Positions 25,309 to 31,972 of a stretch of DNA of 41,521 nucleotides are shown piece by piece; positions within the stretch are counted from its first letter, which is position 1; each line of letters begins with the position of its first letter. The DNA comes from CALCNS01 sp964425745 (GTDB lineage Bacteria; Bacillota; JAAYKD01), in contig CAYRNW010000023.1 of NCBI GenBank assembly GCA_964425745.1, positions 1 through 41,521 of the forward strand, written 5' to 3'. The translations under genes and the position numbers were made by a program. The notes beneath the pieces are model-generated. The model saw only the letters and a list, made by a program, of their open reading frames with translations. It was not told where the DNA came from and did no database searches.

Positions 25309-25461
25309 ACTTCAGAGAAGGACTCCGCATCCTGCAAAGAGAAAATCAAGGAAGTATTACCACAAATTCGAGTAGAATCTATTTCCAGTGCAGGGCATTG
25401 TCCCATGGAGACACACTCAAGGGAGTTTGAGGGGATTCTGCTTCGCTTTTTGAATAAATAG
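25309..25461 (+). pseudogene. remnant: C-terminal end of an alpha/beta hydrolase
   Basis: Fifty codons without a start, reading SEKDSASCKEKIKE, then SSAGHCPMETHSREFEG and ILLRFLNK before TAG. The GH..ME.....F.....L..FL pattern matches the final histidine loop and last helix of alpha/beta hydrolases, and the E-K-D-S before it fits the preceding acid turn. An in-frame stop lies directly upstream and the rest of the gene is missing. The match is by motif only. Confidence 0.55.
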
Positions 25462-25465
25462 AAAA

Positions 25466-25504
25466 GAAGCCGCTTCAAGTGAATCAACACTCGGAAGCGG
25501 CTTC
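25466..25504. terminator. 11-bp perfect inverted repeat between two gene remnants
   Basis: GAAGCCGCTTC and GAAGCGGCTTC around a 17-base loop, with AAAA on one side (TTTT on the opposite strand). It looks like an intrinsic terminator, strongest for minus-strand transcripts. Confidence 0.75.
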
Positions 25505-25609
25505 TCTGCCGGGAATCCCTTTTTCTCCTAATGCATTTCGAATTTTTTCAAATTCTGTAGCCCACTCTGGATCATAGGGAAGCACATGTACAGGATTTGG
25601 TTTCAGCAT
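25484..25609 (-). pseudogene. remnant or micro-ORF: N-terminal end of a GrpB/UPF0157-like protein
   Basis: Forty-one codons starting at an ATG preceded by GGGGGATTCGTA. The product begins MLKPNPVHVLPYDPEWATEF, close to the V(I)xPYDPEW..xF start of GrpB/UPF0157 nucleotidyltransferase-like proteins (normally about 170 residues). It ends inside the loop of the adjoining hairpin, so the body is lost. It is probably a decayed gene; translation of the short peptide is possible but unproven. Confidence 0.55.
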
Positions 25610-25628
25610 TACGAATCCCCCTTCAATG

Positions 25629-25661
25629 TAAAAAACACCGACTGATGGTTATCAATCGGTG
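25629..25661 (-). terminator. terminator of the tRNA-Ser/tadA transcript
   Basis: On the minus strand CACCGATTGAT and ATCAGTCGGTG pair around AACC with one wobble position, followed by TTTTTT. It lies 10 bases after the tRNA-Ser(GGA) 3' end. Confidence 0.9.
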
Positions 25662-25670
25662 AGTTTTTGG

Positions 25671-25762
25671 TGGCGGAGAGAAAGGGATTCGAACCCTTGA
25701 ACGGTTTAACCCGTTACACGATTTCCAGTCGTGCGCCTTCGACCAGACTCAGCCATCTCTCC
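25671..25762 (-). tRNA. tRNA-Ser (anticodon GGA)
   Basis: Class II tRNA with a long variable arm. The acceptor stem GGAGAGA pairs with TCTCTCC; the anticodon loop CTGGAAA gives GGA; the T arm is GGGTTCGAATCCC; CCA is encoded. It has its own promoter (TTGATT-17-TATAAT) in the spacer before it. Confidence 0.96.
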
Positions 25763-25792
25763 ATATAAACTTCCACAGGGAAGAACAAAAGC

Positions 25793-25821
25793 ATTATAAC
25801 AAAAGCAGGGGTTAAAATCAA
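25793..25821 (-). promoter_or_regulatory. sigma-A promoter of tRNA-Ser(GGA)
   Basis: TTGATT, a 17-base spacer and TATAAT on the minus strand, about 30 bases before the tRNA. Confidence 0.85.
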
Positions 25822-25841
25822 GTAGTATCCTGAAGAGTATT

Positions 25842-25932
25842 TGGCGGAGAGAGTGAGATTTGAACTCACGAGGCGCTACAAACGCCTACTCGCTTTCGAG
25901 GCGAGCGCAATCGGCCACTCTGCCATCTCTCC
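25842..25932 (-). tRNA. tRNA-Ser (anticodon CGA)
   Basis: Class II tRNA. The acceptor stem GGAGAGA pairs with TCTCTCC; the anticodon loop CTCGAAA gives CGA; there is a long variable arm; CCA is encoded. The 3' end of tadA overlaps its 5' half by 47 bases, and the tadA stop codon TAG is formed just after its anticodon stem. Confidence 0.95.
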
Positions 25933-26383
25933 GCTTTTCACGTAGCTCTTGAAAAAAACAGGATATCAAAGAAGAACATTCTTCGGCCAAGACGCCGGTT
26001 GTGATTTCCACTTGATGGTTCATTCTGGGGTCTTGTAAAAGATTATATAGACTGCCTGCACACCCGGTTTTGGGATCGTATACTCCAAAAACAACACGAT
26101 CGATACGGGCTTGGACAATCGCCCCCGCACACATAGCACAAGGTTCTAAAGTGACATAGAGGGTACAATTTGGTAAGCGCCAACCCCCTAGAGTTTCGGC
26201 GGCATCACGGATTGCAATCATCTCCGCATGAGCGGTGGGATCACGCCAAGTTTCACGTCGGTTAAATCCACGACCAACAATGCGATTTCCCTGAACAATG
26301 ACTGCTCCAATGGGTACTTCACCCATACGAGCAGCGGTGGCTGCTTGTTGCAAAGCTAACCTCATGTAAAGTTCGTCTTCCAA
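25886..26383 (-). CDS. tadA: tRNA-specific adenosine deaminase TadA
   Basis: Zinc deaminase converting A34 of tRNA-Arg(ACG) to inosine. The zinc/catalytic motifs are HAE in DPTAHAEMIAIRDA and PCAMC in TLEPCAMCAGAI. The family core ends at FFQELREKRR. The next residues, RDGRVADCARLESE, are encoded by the tRNA-Ser(CGA) gene on the same strand. I chose a TTG start after AGGTGGGGATGTTT, giving 165 residues; an internal ATG a few codons later (MRLALQQ) is the alternative. It lies between two tRNA-Arg genes upstream and two tRNA-Ser genes downstream, and is probably co-transcribed with at least some of them. Confidence 0.93.
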   Translation of the reverse strand: MEDELYMRLALQQAATAARMGEVPIGAVIVQGNRIVGRGFNRRETWRDPTAHAEMIAIRDAAETLGGWRLPNCTLYVTLEPCAMCAGAIVQARIDRVVFGVYDPKTGCAGSLYNLLQDPRMNHQVEITTGVLAEECSSLISCFFQELREKRRDGRVADCARLESE

Positions 26384-26427
26384 AAAACATCCCCACCTTT
26401 GCAGCTCATAGAAATCGAGTTGGAGGA

Positions 26428-26503
26428 TGGCGCCCCCGAAAGGAATCGAACCTCCGACGCAGGGCTTAGGAAGCCCTCGCTCTATCCACTGAGCTACGGG
26501 GGC
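26428..26503 (-). tRNA. tRNA-Arg (anticodon CCU)
   Basis: Acceptor stem GCCCCCG pairs with CGGGGGC. D arm GTAGCTCAGTGGATAGAGC, anticodon loop TTCCTAA, T arm GGAGGTTCGATTCC. CCA is encoded. It sits 7 bases downstream of tRNA-Arg(UCG). Confidence 0.96.
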
Positions 26504-26510
26504 ATAAAAA

Positions 26511-26587
26511 TGGCGCGCCCGGCAGGAGTCGAACCTGCGACCTCCAGATTCGAAGTCTGTCACTCTATCCAGCTGAGCTACGGGCGC
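26511..26587 (-). tRNA. tRNA-Arg (anticodon UCG)
   Basis: Acceptor stem GCGCCCG pairs with CGGGCGC. Anticodon loop CTTCGAA, T arm GCAGGTTCGACTCCTGC. CCA is encoded. First gene of the tRNA-tadA cluster. Confidence 0.96.
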
Positions 26588-26600
26588 ATCAACGGAATTT

Positions 26601-26630
26601 ACAATATCATATTCCGCCTGCCAATGTCAA
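26601..26630 (-). promoter_or_regulatory. promoter of the tRNA-Arg/tadA cluster
   Basis: TTGACA, an 18-base spacer and TATTGT on the minus strand, just ahead of tRNA-Arg(UCG). Confidence 0.75.
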
Positions 26631-26670
26631 GGGGTGCCATCCAAACCTACATAATAATTAGAAGTATTTT

Positions 26671-27057
26671 TTATTCGACGCTGGTATCAACTACTTCTGC
26701 TTCAGGAGCGTGGTTGAAAACGGATTCGATGCCATTAATGCAGCTGACTTTGGCTTTGTAACCCTCACTGGTAGCGATGATTTCACCGTTGCGAGCTTTG
26801 AGGCGGAAACGGAATTCACCGGATTTGTCTTTATACATTTCAAATTTCGGGTGGGTTTTTGTTTCCACGGGATCCACGGTTTGATCTTCGGTCTTTGCTA
26901 AAGCAGCGTTTTTCTTAACGCTCTCAATTCCGTTGACACAACTCACTTTAGTCTTGTAATTTTCACTGGTTGCGATGACTTGACCATTGGAAGCAACAAG
27001 ATTGAAGCGAAATGCGCCGCTGGGGGTGGTTTTAATGATAAATTTGCCTTTAGCCAT
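26671..27057 (-). CDS. DUF1508 (YegP-like) protein with two repeats
   Basis: A 128-residue protein made of two copies of the YegP unit: GKFIIKTTPSGAFRFNLVASNGQVI...KVSCVNGIESV near residues 3-48 and KFEMYKDKSGEFRFRLKARNGEII...KVSCINGIESV near residues 71-112. Each unit has the F-x-F-x-L-x-A-x-N-G and NGIESV hallmarks. The function is not established. The ATG follows AAAGGAGGGAAACCCC, with a good sigma-A promoter upstream. Probably a single-gene transcript. Confidence 0.92.
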   Translation of the reverse strand: MAKGKFIIKTTPSGAFRFNLVASNGQVIATSENYKTKVSCVNGIESVKKNAALAKTEDQTVDPVETKTHPKFEMYKDKSGEFRFRLKARNGEIIATSEGYKAKVSCINGIESVFNHAPEAEVVDTSVE

Positions 27058-27098
27058 GGGGTTTCCCTCCTTTGTAATGTTGCATTAAATGCATCTTC

Positions 27099-27127
27099 AT
27101 TATATAGCGAAAGACACTAAAAAACAA
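27099..27127 (-). promoter_or_regulatory. sigma-A promoter of the DUF1508 gene
   Basis: TTGTTT, a 17-base spacer and TATAAT on the minus strand, about 45 bases before the start codon. Confidence 0.85.
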
Positions 27128-27241
27128 GGGTAAAGTGTCAGAAAAAAGCAGAAAACAACATGGGAAAAAGTTCCTGCCTCCAAAAACACTTTTATGTAAC
27201 GAAAAGCAATGTTAAGATGGTGTTAAAATCGACCATAACCC

Positions 27242-27270
27242 TTGTTGATTCGTCTGTACCATGGTATACT
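27242..27270 (+). promoter_or_regulatory. sigma-A promoter of ktrB-ktrA
   Basis: TTGTTG, a 17-base spacer and TATACT, about 50 bases before the ktrB start. Confidence 0.75.
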
Positions 27271-27317
27271 GTTTCGGTATGAAAGTGATGTTCAACATCA
27301 TAGAAGGAGCGAAGAAC

Positions 27318-28658
27318 ATGCGCAGGTTTTACCAGAAACTCAGCCCGACACAATTCGTGGTTTTGAGCTTCGTTTTGGTGATCAGCATTGGGGTTTTATT
27401 GTTGACCTTGCCAATTTCAAATCAGCAAAGAATCTTCACACCTCTTGTAGATGTCGTATTTACGGCCACCTCGGCTGTTTGTGTGACCGGCTTGGTGACA
27501 TTAGAAACCGGAACCTATTTTTCCATGTTTGGACAAGCCGTCATTCTTGTTTTAATTCAAATTGGCGGGTTGGGCTTAATGACCTTTACTACCATGATGT
27601 TTGTGGTATTAGGCCGAAGAATCTCTCTGCGAGATCGACTTCTGATTGCGGAACAATTTAACCAAAATCAATTAGGCGGAGCCATCAAATTGGTTTTAAG
27701 CATTGCCGGTTTAACCGGGCTGATCGAGCTGATGGGTGCAATTTTGCTATCTTTCCGTTTTATCCCTCTATATGGGGTGGGTAAAGGCATTTGGTATAGT
27801 GTTTTTCACAGTATCTCTGCATTTTGCAATGCGGGATTTGATTTATTGGGAGATGGGCGTTTCCGGAGCCTCATTGATTTTGCTAACGATCCCATTGTTT
27901 CGCTCACGATTGCTAGTTTAATTGTCTTGGGTGGTTTGGGATTTACAGTGCTTAAGGATTTTAACACCAAGAGAAGTTGGAAAAAGTTAACCTTGCATAG
28001 TAAAGTGGTTTTATCTGCAACCGGAATCTTATTAGTCATCGGTATGCTCGGTTTCGCTGTAATGGAATTCAATAATCCCGATACCCTAGGCTCTTTAGAC
28101 TGGGGCGGTAAAATTCTGGCTACTATTTTCCAAGGCGTTACGCCAAGAACAGCTGGTTTTGCAACGATCGATTACGGAAAAGTGGAACCTGAAACAGCAC
28201 TATTGACTGTTATCCTGATGTTCACAGGTGCATCCCCAAGTTCCACCGGAGGTGGAGTTAAGACCACAACCATGGCGACTGTAATCCTCATGCTGTGGTT
28301 TATGGTTCGAACCGGCAATGAGCCGACAATTTTTAACCGCCGAATTTCACGAGAATCCTTAGACAAAGCCATTATGGTTGTACTCATTGGTATGATTATC
28401 GTCATGGTATCAACAACCCTCGTTCTCATGGCAGAACCTTTTGGTTTCCAACAGGTGGCGTTTGAGGTTGTTTCGGCATTTGGAACCGTAGGCTTGTCTA
28501 CAGGAATCACCTCGTCACTGACTTCGTTCAGTAAAATTGTTTTGATATTTACGATGTTTATCGGCCGTGTTGGCGGATTATCCTTAGCCTTATCGTTATG
28601 GCGAAGATACGATGCCCATAATGTGCAATGGCCGGAAGAACATGTATTGATTGGATAG
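27318..28658 (+). CDS. ktrB: Trk/Ktr potassium uptake channel subunit (KtrB/TrkH family)
   Basis: Polytopic membrane protein with four pore repeats, each carrying a filter segment: TSAVCVTGLV, AFCNAGFDLL, TPRTAGFATI and FGTVGLSTGI. It takes up K+ at the cell membrane and is gated by a cytoplasmic RCK ring, encoded next. Starting at the ATG after AAGGAGCGAAGAAC it has 446 residues, typical of KtrB; in-frame upstream ATGs overlap the promoter. The regulator gene starts 11 bases after its stop codon. Confidence 0.95.
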   Translation: MRRFYQKLSPTQFVVLSFVLVISIGVLLLTLPISNQQRIFTPLVDVVFTATSAVCVTGLVTLETGTYFSMFGQAVILVLIQIGGLGLMTFTTMMFVVLGRRISLRDRLLIAEQFNQNQLGGAIKLVLSIAGLTGLIELMGAILLSFRFIPLYGVGKGIWYSVFHSISAFCNAGFDLLGDGRFRSLIDFANDPIVSLTIASLIVLGGLGFTVLKDFNTKRSWKKLTLHSKVVLSATGILLVIGMLGFAVMEFNNPDTLGSLDWGGKILATIFQGVTPRTAGFATIDYGKVEPETALLTVILMFTGASPSSTGGGVKTTTMATVILMLWFMVRTGNEPTIFNRRISRESLDKAIMVVLIGMIIVMVSTTLVLMAEPFGFQQVAFEVVSAFGTVGLSTGITSSLTSFSKIVLIFTMFIGRVGGLSLALSLWRRYDAHNVQWPEEHVLIG

Positions 28659-28669
28659 GAGAGAAAGAA

Positions 28670-29320
28670 ATGGCAGATAGCAGACAATATGTTGTCATAG
28701 GCTTAGGTCAGTTTGGCACAGCTGTTGCAGAAACACTGTTGGGTATGGGCTATGAAGTTTTGGGAATTGACAACGATGCCGACATTGTGCAGTCTTTGTC
28801 CACCCGCTTGACCCATGTAGTTCAGTTAGATGCAGAAGATGCATCGGCATTGCAACGCATGGGCTTAGCGAACTATGATGTTGTTTTTGTAACCTTACGA
28901 GATTTGCAGTCGAGTATCATCTGTGCTTTGTCGTTAAAAGAAATGGGATGCCGCTATTTGGTTGTCAAAGCAAACTCAACCAATCATGCAAAAATTTTGG
29001 AAAAGTTGGGTGTGGAAAAGGTTGTCTTACCGGAACGCGATATGGGAATCCGCATCGCTCACAGCATAGCATCTACCAGCTTGTTGGATTATATCGATAT
29101 GTCACCGGAGTATTCCATTGCTGAAGTGGTAGCACCGGAACAGTTCTATGGTAAACGGCTGCGTGATTTAGACATGCGTAATAAGTATAACCTCAACATC
29201 ATCGCCATTAACCACGAGAAAAAAATCAATGTGACTCCTTCTGCAGAAGATCGTATTTGGAGCGGAGATGTTTTGGTAGTGGTGGGTAGCAAAAAAGATA
29301 TTGCAAAATTAGAAGAGTAA
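28670..29320 (+). CDS. ktrA: Ktr potassium system regulatory subunit (KtrA/TrkA, RCK domains)
   Basis: Cytoplasmic gating protein of 216 residues. The N-terminal RCK_N Rossmann fold has VVIGLGQFGTAVAETL near 8-23 and a nucleotide-binding acidic end, LGIDND. The C-terminal RCK_C part (EYSIAEVVAPEQFYGKRLRDLDMR...) is the portion known to bind c-di-AMP in Bacillota homologues. The ATG follows AGGAGAGAAAGAA. It is in an operon with ktrB. Confidence 0.95.
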   Translation: MADSRQYVVIGLGQFGTAVAETLLGMGYEVLGIDNDADIVQSLSTRLTHVVQLDAEDASALQRMGLANYDVVFVTLRDLQSSIICALSLKEMGCRYLVVKANSTNHAKILEKLGVEKVVLPERDMGIRIAHSIASTSLLDYIDMSPEYSIAEVVAPEQFYGKRLRDLDMRNKYNLNIIAINHEKKINVTPSAEDRIWSGDVLVVVGSKKDIAKLEE

Positions 29321-29358
29321 ATTCGAGAGAATCATAACAAAAACAGCAAGTTCCACCC

Positions 29359-29387
29359 TTGCAAAAAAGATGGGTCTGTGTTATACT
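29359..29387 (+). promoter_or_regulatory. sigma-A promoter of tRNA-Ser(GCU)
   Basis: TTGCAA, a 17-base spacer and TATACT, ending 15 bases before the tRNA. Confidence 0.85.
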
Positions 29388-29402
29388 TTCGTCAGCCCAA
29401 AT

Positions 29403-29495
29403 GGAGAGGTGCCCGAGTTGGCCGAAGGGGGCCGCCTGCTAAGCGGTTATAGTGGTAAAACGCTATCGCGGGTTCGAATCCCGCCTTCTCCGCCA
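29403..29495 (+). tRNA. tRNA-Ser (anticodon GCU)
   Basis: Class II tRNA. The acceptor stem GGAGAGG pairs with CTTCTCC (one G-U); the anticodon loop CTGCTAA gives GCU; there is a long variable arm; the T arm is CGGGTTCGAATCCCG; CCA is encoded. Confidence 0.96.
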
Positions 29496-29502
29496 TAAAA
29501 AA

Positions 29503-29548
29503 TAAACCATCCAATGACATGAAGTCATTCGATGGTTTTTGTTTTTAG
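29503..29548 (+). terminator. terminator after tRNA-Ser(GCU)
   Basis: AAACCATC(CA)ATGAC and GTCAT(TC)GATGGTTTTTG form a hairpin followed by a T-rich tail. Confidence 0.85.
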
Positions 29549-29660
29549 TGTGCAACCGTCATTTCTTTGGTATGAATCTTGAACCTTGATTTCAGGAGGG
29601 GATTTGAGGACGCATCTCGAATTAAATGGTTACTACAGAAAATAATAGGAGGCGATTGTT

Positions 29661-30329
29661 TTGAGTAAACCGATTACGATTACTTGGTTAGGACACTCCT
29701 GCTTTCGAGTTCGATTTGGCGATTTCAGAGTCATCCTGGACCCTTATAAAGATGGTTCTGTACCCGGAATCAAATTAGCGATGCAAACCGCAAACGATGT
29801 TTATTGCAGCCATAACCACAATGATCACGGCTGGACAGAAGCGGTTAGCTGTATTCCTACCGAAATCAGTGAACCGTTCCACTTAGAAATCATTGAAGCC
29901 GCGCATGACGATGAAGGTGGCGCCAAAAGAGGGAAGAACCTGATCCATCGTTTCACATACGCGGATTTAAGTTTAGCTCATTTTGGGGACTTAGGCGCCC
30001 CGTTAACCCCTGAACAGCGAGAAGCGTTAGGTCAAGTCGATGTGATTATGGTTCCGGTTGGCGGGCATTATACGATCAATGCACAGCAAGCTTGTGAATT
30101 GGCAAAGCAAGTAGGGGCACGCGTTGTGATTCCAATGCATTACCGCAGCGAGGAGTTTGGCTTTCCGGTATTAGATACGCTGGAGCCGTTCTTAGCTTGC
30201 TCCACCGCTGAAGTAAAGTTCTACGAAGGGAACCAAATGGAAGTTACCTTGGAAACCCCACCCCATGTGGCAGTGTTAAAGTATGTGGAAGAGACTGTCC
30301 CTGAATTAGAGGACATTGAACTGATTTGA
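29661..30329 (+). CDS. UPF0173 metal-dependent hydrolase (metallo-beta-lactamase fold)
   Basis: A 222-residue metallo-beta-lactamase-fold protein. It has WLGHSCFRV near the start, metal motif SHNHNDH near residue 50, AHDDEGGAKRGKN, HFGDLG and IPMHYRSEEFG. The first metal motif is S-H-N-H-N-D-H, matching HxHxDH. UPF0173 members are hydrolases of unknown substrate. The start is a TTG preceded by AATAGGAGGCGATTGTT. The DUF554 gene follows after 23 bases. Confidence 0.92.
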   Translation: MSKPITITWLGHSCFRVRFGDFRVILDPYKDGSVPGIKLAMQTANDVYCSHNHNDHGWTEAVSCIPTEISEPFHLEIIEAAHDDEGGAKRGKNLIHRFTYADLSLAHFGDLGAPLTPEQREALGQVDVIMVPVGGHYTINAQQACELAKQVGARVVIPMHYRSEEFGFPVLDTLEPFLACSTAEVKFYEGNQMEVTLETPPHVAVLKYVEETVPELEDIELI

Positions 30330-30352
30330 TTTTTCTTAAGTGAGGGTTCCCT

Positions 30353-31048
30353 ATGATATTAACCGGAGTTTTGGTCAATGCAATAGCGGTTGTTTTGGGT
30401 AGTGGAATTGGATTGCTTTTTAAAAAAGGGATTCCGGAAAAGATTACCTCTTCCATTATGAGCGGCATTGGTTTATTTGTCTTATATGTTGGAGCAAAAG
30501 GTGCGCTAGGAACAGAAGGCACCAATGGCTTGGTTACGATTTTGTCCATGGTTTTGGGAGCGGTTATTGGAAGTGCATTGGACTTTGATGAAAAACTGAC
30601 TCGTTTTGGAGAATCTTTGCAAAAACGCTTCCATGTCGCAGGTGAAAACAACACCTTTGCTGAAGGTTTTGTCTATGCCACGCTGCTCATGTGTGTAGGA
30701 GCAATGTCGATTGTCGGTTCCATGGAGAGTGGTTTGACCGGGACTCATGATACGCTCTATGCCAAGTCGGTGCTCGATGGCGTAACCGCGCTGCTTTTGA
30801 CAGCCAGCTTGGGTATTGGTGTTGGGTTTGCTGCGCTTTCTCTGCTGGTGTATCAAGGGGGTCTCACGTTAGCAGCCCAGGCTGTATCGGGGCTCTTGAC
30901 ACCCATTATGATTGACCAGATGACCGTAGTTGGTTCTTTGCTGATCATTGGCATTGCCTTGAATGTGCTCAATATTACAAAATTAAAGGTCGCCAATTAC
31001 GTCTTAGCTCCGTTCGTTCCGTTACTCCTCTTGCAATTTTTTAAATAA
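30353..31048 (+). CDS. DUF554 membrane protein (YdfK-like)
   Basis: A polytopic membrane protein of 231 residues. DUF554 landmarks are the start MILTGVLVNAIAVVLGSGIGLLFKKGIPEK, the GAVIGSALDFDEKL turn, FVYATLLMCVGAMSIVGSMESGL and TALLLTASLGIGVGFAALSLLVYQGG. Members are suspected transporters; the substrate is unknown. It is probably co-transcribed with the upstream hydrolase and ends at a clear terminator. Confidence 0.93.
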   Translation: MILTGVLVNAIAVVLGSGIGLLFKKGIPEKITSSIMSGIGLFVLYVGAKGALGTEGTNGLVTILSMVLGAVIGSALDFDEKLTRFGESLQKRFHVAGENNTFAEGFVYATLLMCVGAMSIVGSMESGLTGTHDTLYAKSVLDGVTALLLTASLGIGVGFAALSLLVYQGGLTLAAQAVSGLLTPIMIDQMTVVGSLLIIGIALNVLNITKLKVANYVLAPFVPLLLLQFFK

Positions 31049-31049
31049 A

Positions 31050-31087
31050 ATAGAGGCTACCTTCATTATGAGGGCAGCCTTTTTTTG
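31050..31087 (+). terminator. terminator after the DUF554 gene
   Basis: AGGCT(A)CC and GG(C)AGCCT arms, then seven T. It lies between this gene and the convergent barstar gene. Confidence 0.85.
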
Positions 31088-31351
31088 TTAGTCGATAATC
31101 TGGATGCGAGGATTTTCTTTGGAAACATCGTGTAATAGACGAAGAAACGAGTGCCATTGAGGATTTTGAGCGACTGCGGCATGTCCACAATGGATGCAGA
31201 TTGTGAGCGGTTCATGGTAGGTGCTCAGGACATCATATAGGGCATCGAGATTATTGCCAAAGTAGGATTGGAAGGCCAGCTTCTCTTTGAGATACGGATG
31301 CACATCCTTGGGCGTAGAAAACTTATTTAGTGCCAAACAGATGGTTTTCAT
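31088..31351 (-). CDS. barstar-family ribonuclease inhibitor
   Basis: An 87-residue cytoplasmic protein that should bind and block the co-encoded barnase. The barstar hallmark YFGNNLDALYDVLST lies near residues 30-44. Its ATG overlaps the barnase stop codon in ATGA, so the inhibitor is translated in step with the enzyme. A shared operon of barnase then barstar is the expected layout for protecting the producer. Confidence 0.93.
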   Translation of the reverse strand: MKTICLALNKFSTPKDVHPYLKEKLAFQSYFGNNLDALYDVLSTYHEPLTICIHCGHAAVAQNPQWHSFLRLLHDVSKENPRIQIID

Positions 31352-31830
31352 GGTCCTTCCACCTCGATTTTCTCAAAAGTCTCATAGTGATCTGCAGTGT
31401 AGTAGATTAAGCCATCGTTTGAGAAGACGATACGTTCAGCGCCGCGGAAGCCGCCTTCGTAGTTGATGTCACATTCGGTCCAGATTCTGTTTTTGGCATC
31501 GGGTAGAAGTCCTTCGTAATTCCCAAGGCGATTTCCGCCAATACTCATACCCGGAGCCACCTCGTCTAAGTTACCCTTGCTACTGACCCAGCCCAAGTCT
31601 TCGGCTTCTGATTTGGTCAAGTAATTACCGGGAAGCTTCTGATATGTAAAAATATACAGCGCTACTTCGTCTTTGCTATTGTAATGACCGTCCTCTGTAA
31701 CAACGATTTTAATCGGTACTTCCGGTAGCGGTGTTTGATCTTGGGGGTTATCTTGAGTTAGATCTGCGCATCCGCCTAAGAGCAAAGTTATCACCAAAAT
31801 AAGCCAAAGCCAGAGGCGTTTGTTTTGCAT
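31348..31830 (-). CDS. barnase-family ribonuclease, predicted lipoprotein
   Basis: A 160-residue guanyl-specific RNase of the barnase (N1/T1) family. A signal peptide ends in a lipobox, TLLLGG-C (Cys21), so it should be lipid-anchored outside the membrane. The mature domain matches barnase: YNSKDEVALYIFTYQKLPGNY, GNYEGLLP, WTECDINYEGGFRGAERI and YTADHYETF. The catalytic residues are present as Glu119, Arg133 and His148. The ATG follows AGGATGTGACTTCG. Barnase of B. amyloliquefaciens is freely secreted; anchoring by a lipobox is less usual. Barstar overlaps its stop codon. Confidence 0.92.
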   Translation of the reverse strand: MQNKRLWLWLILVITLLLGGCADLTQDNPQDQTPLPEVPIKIVVTEDGHYNSKDEVALYIFTYQKLPGNYLTKSEAEDLGWVSSKGNLDEVAPGMSIGGNRLGNYEGLLPDAKNRIWTECDINYEGGFRGAERIVFSNDGLIYYTADHYETFEKIEVEGP

Positions 31831-31862
31831 CGAAGTCACATCCTGCTCAGTTTTCTCTTTTG

Positions 31863-31891
31863 ATTGTAGTCTAAAACAATAAATAAAGCAA
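31863..31891 (-). promoter_or_regulatory. sigma-A promoter of barnase-barstar
   Basis: TTGCTT, a 17-base spacer and TACAAT on the minus strand, about 33 bases before the barnase start. Confidence 0.8.
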
Positions 31892-31972
31892 GGTAGATAG
31901 GAATTCTTCTTATCAAGGGAGAATTCAGCTAAGAAAAGGGGTGGCCACGCAAGGCCGACGAGGAGGAGAACG

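Noticed and set aside
26399..26761. Plus-strand frame running through both tRNA-Arg genes
   Set aside because: It is the reverse complement of two clear tRNAs; the frame is accidental.
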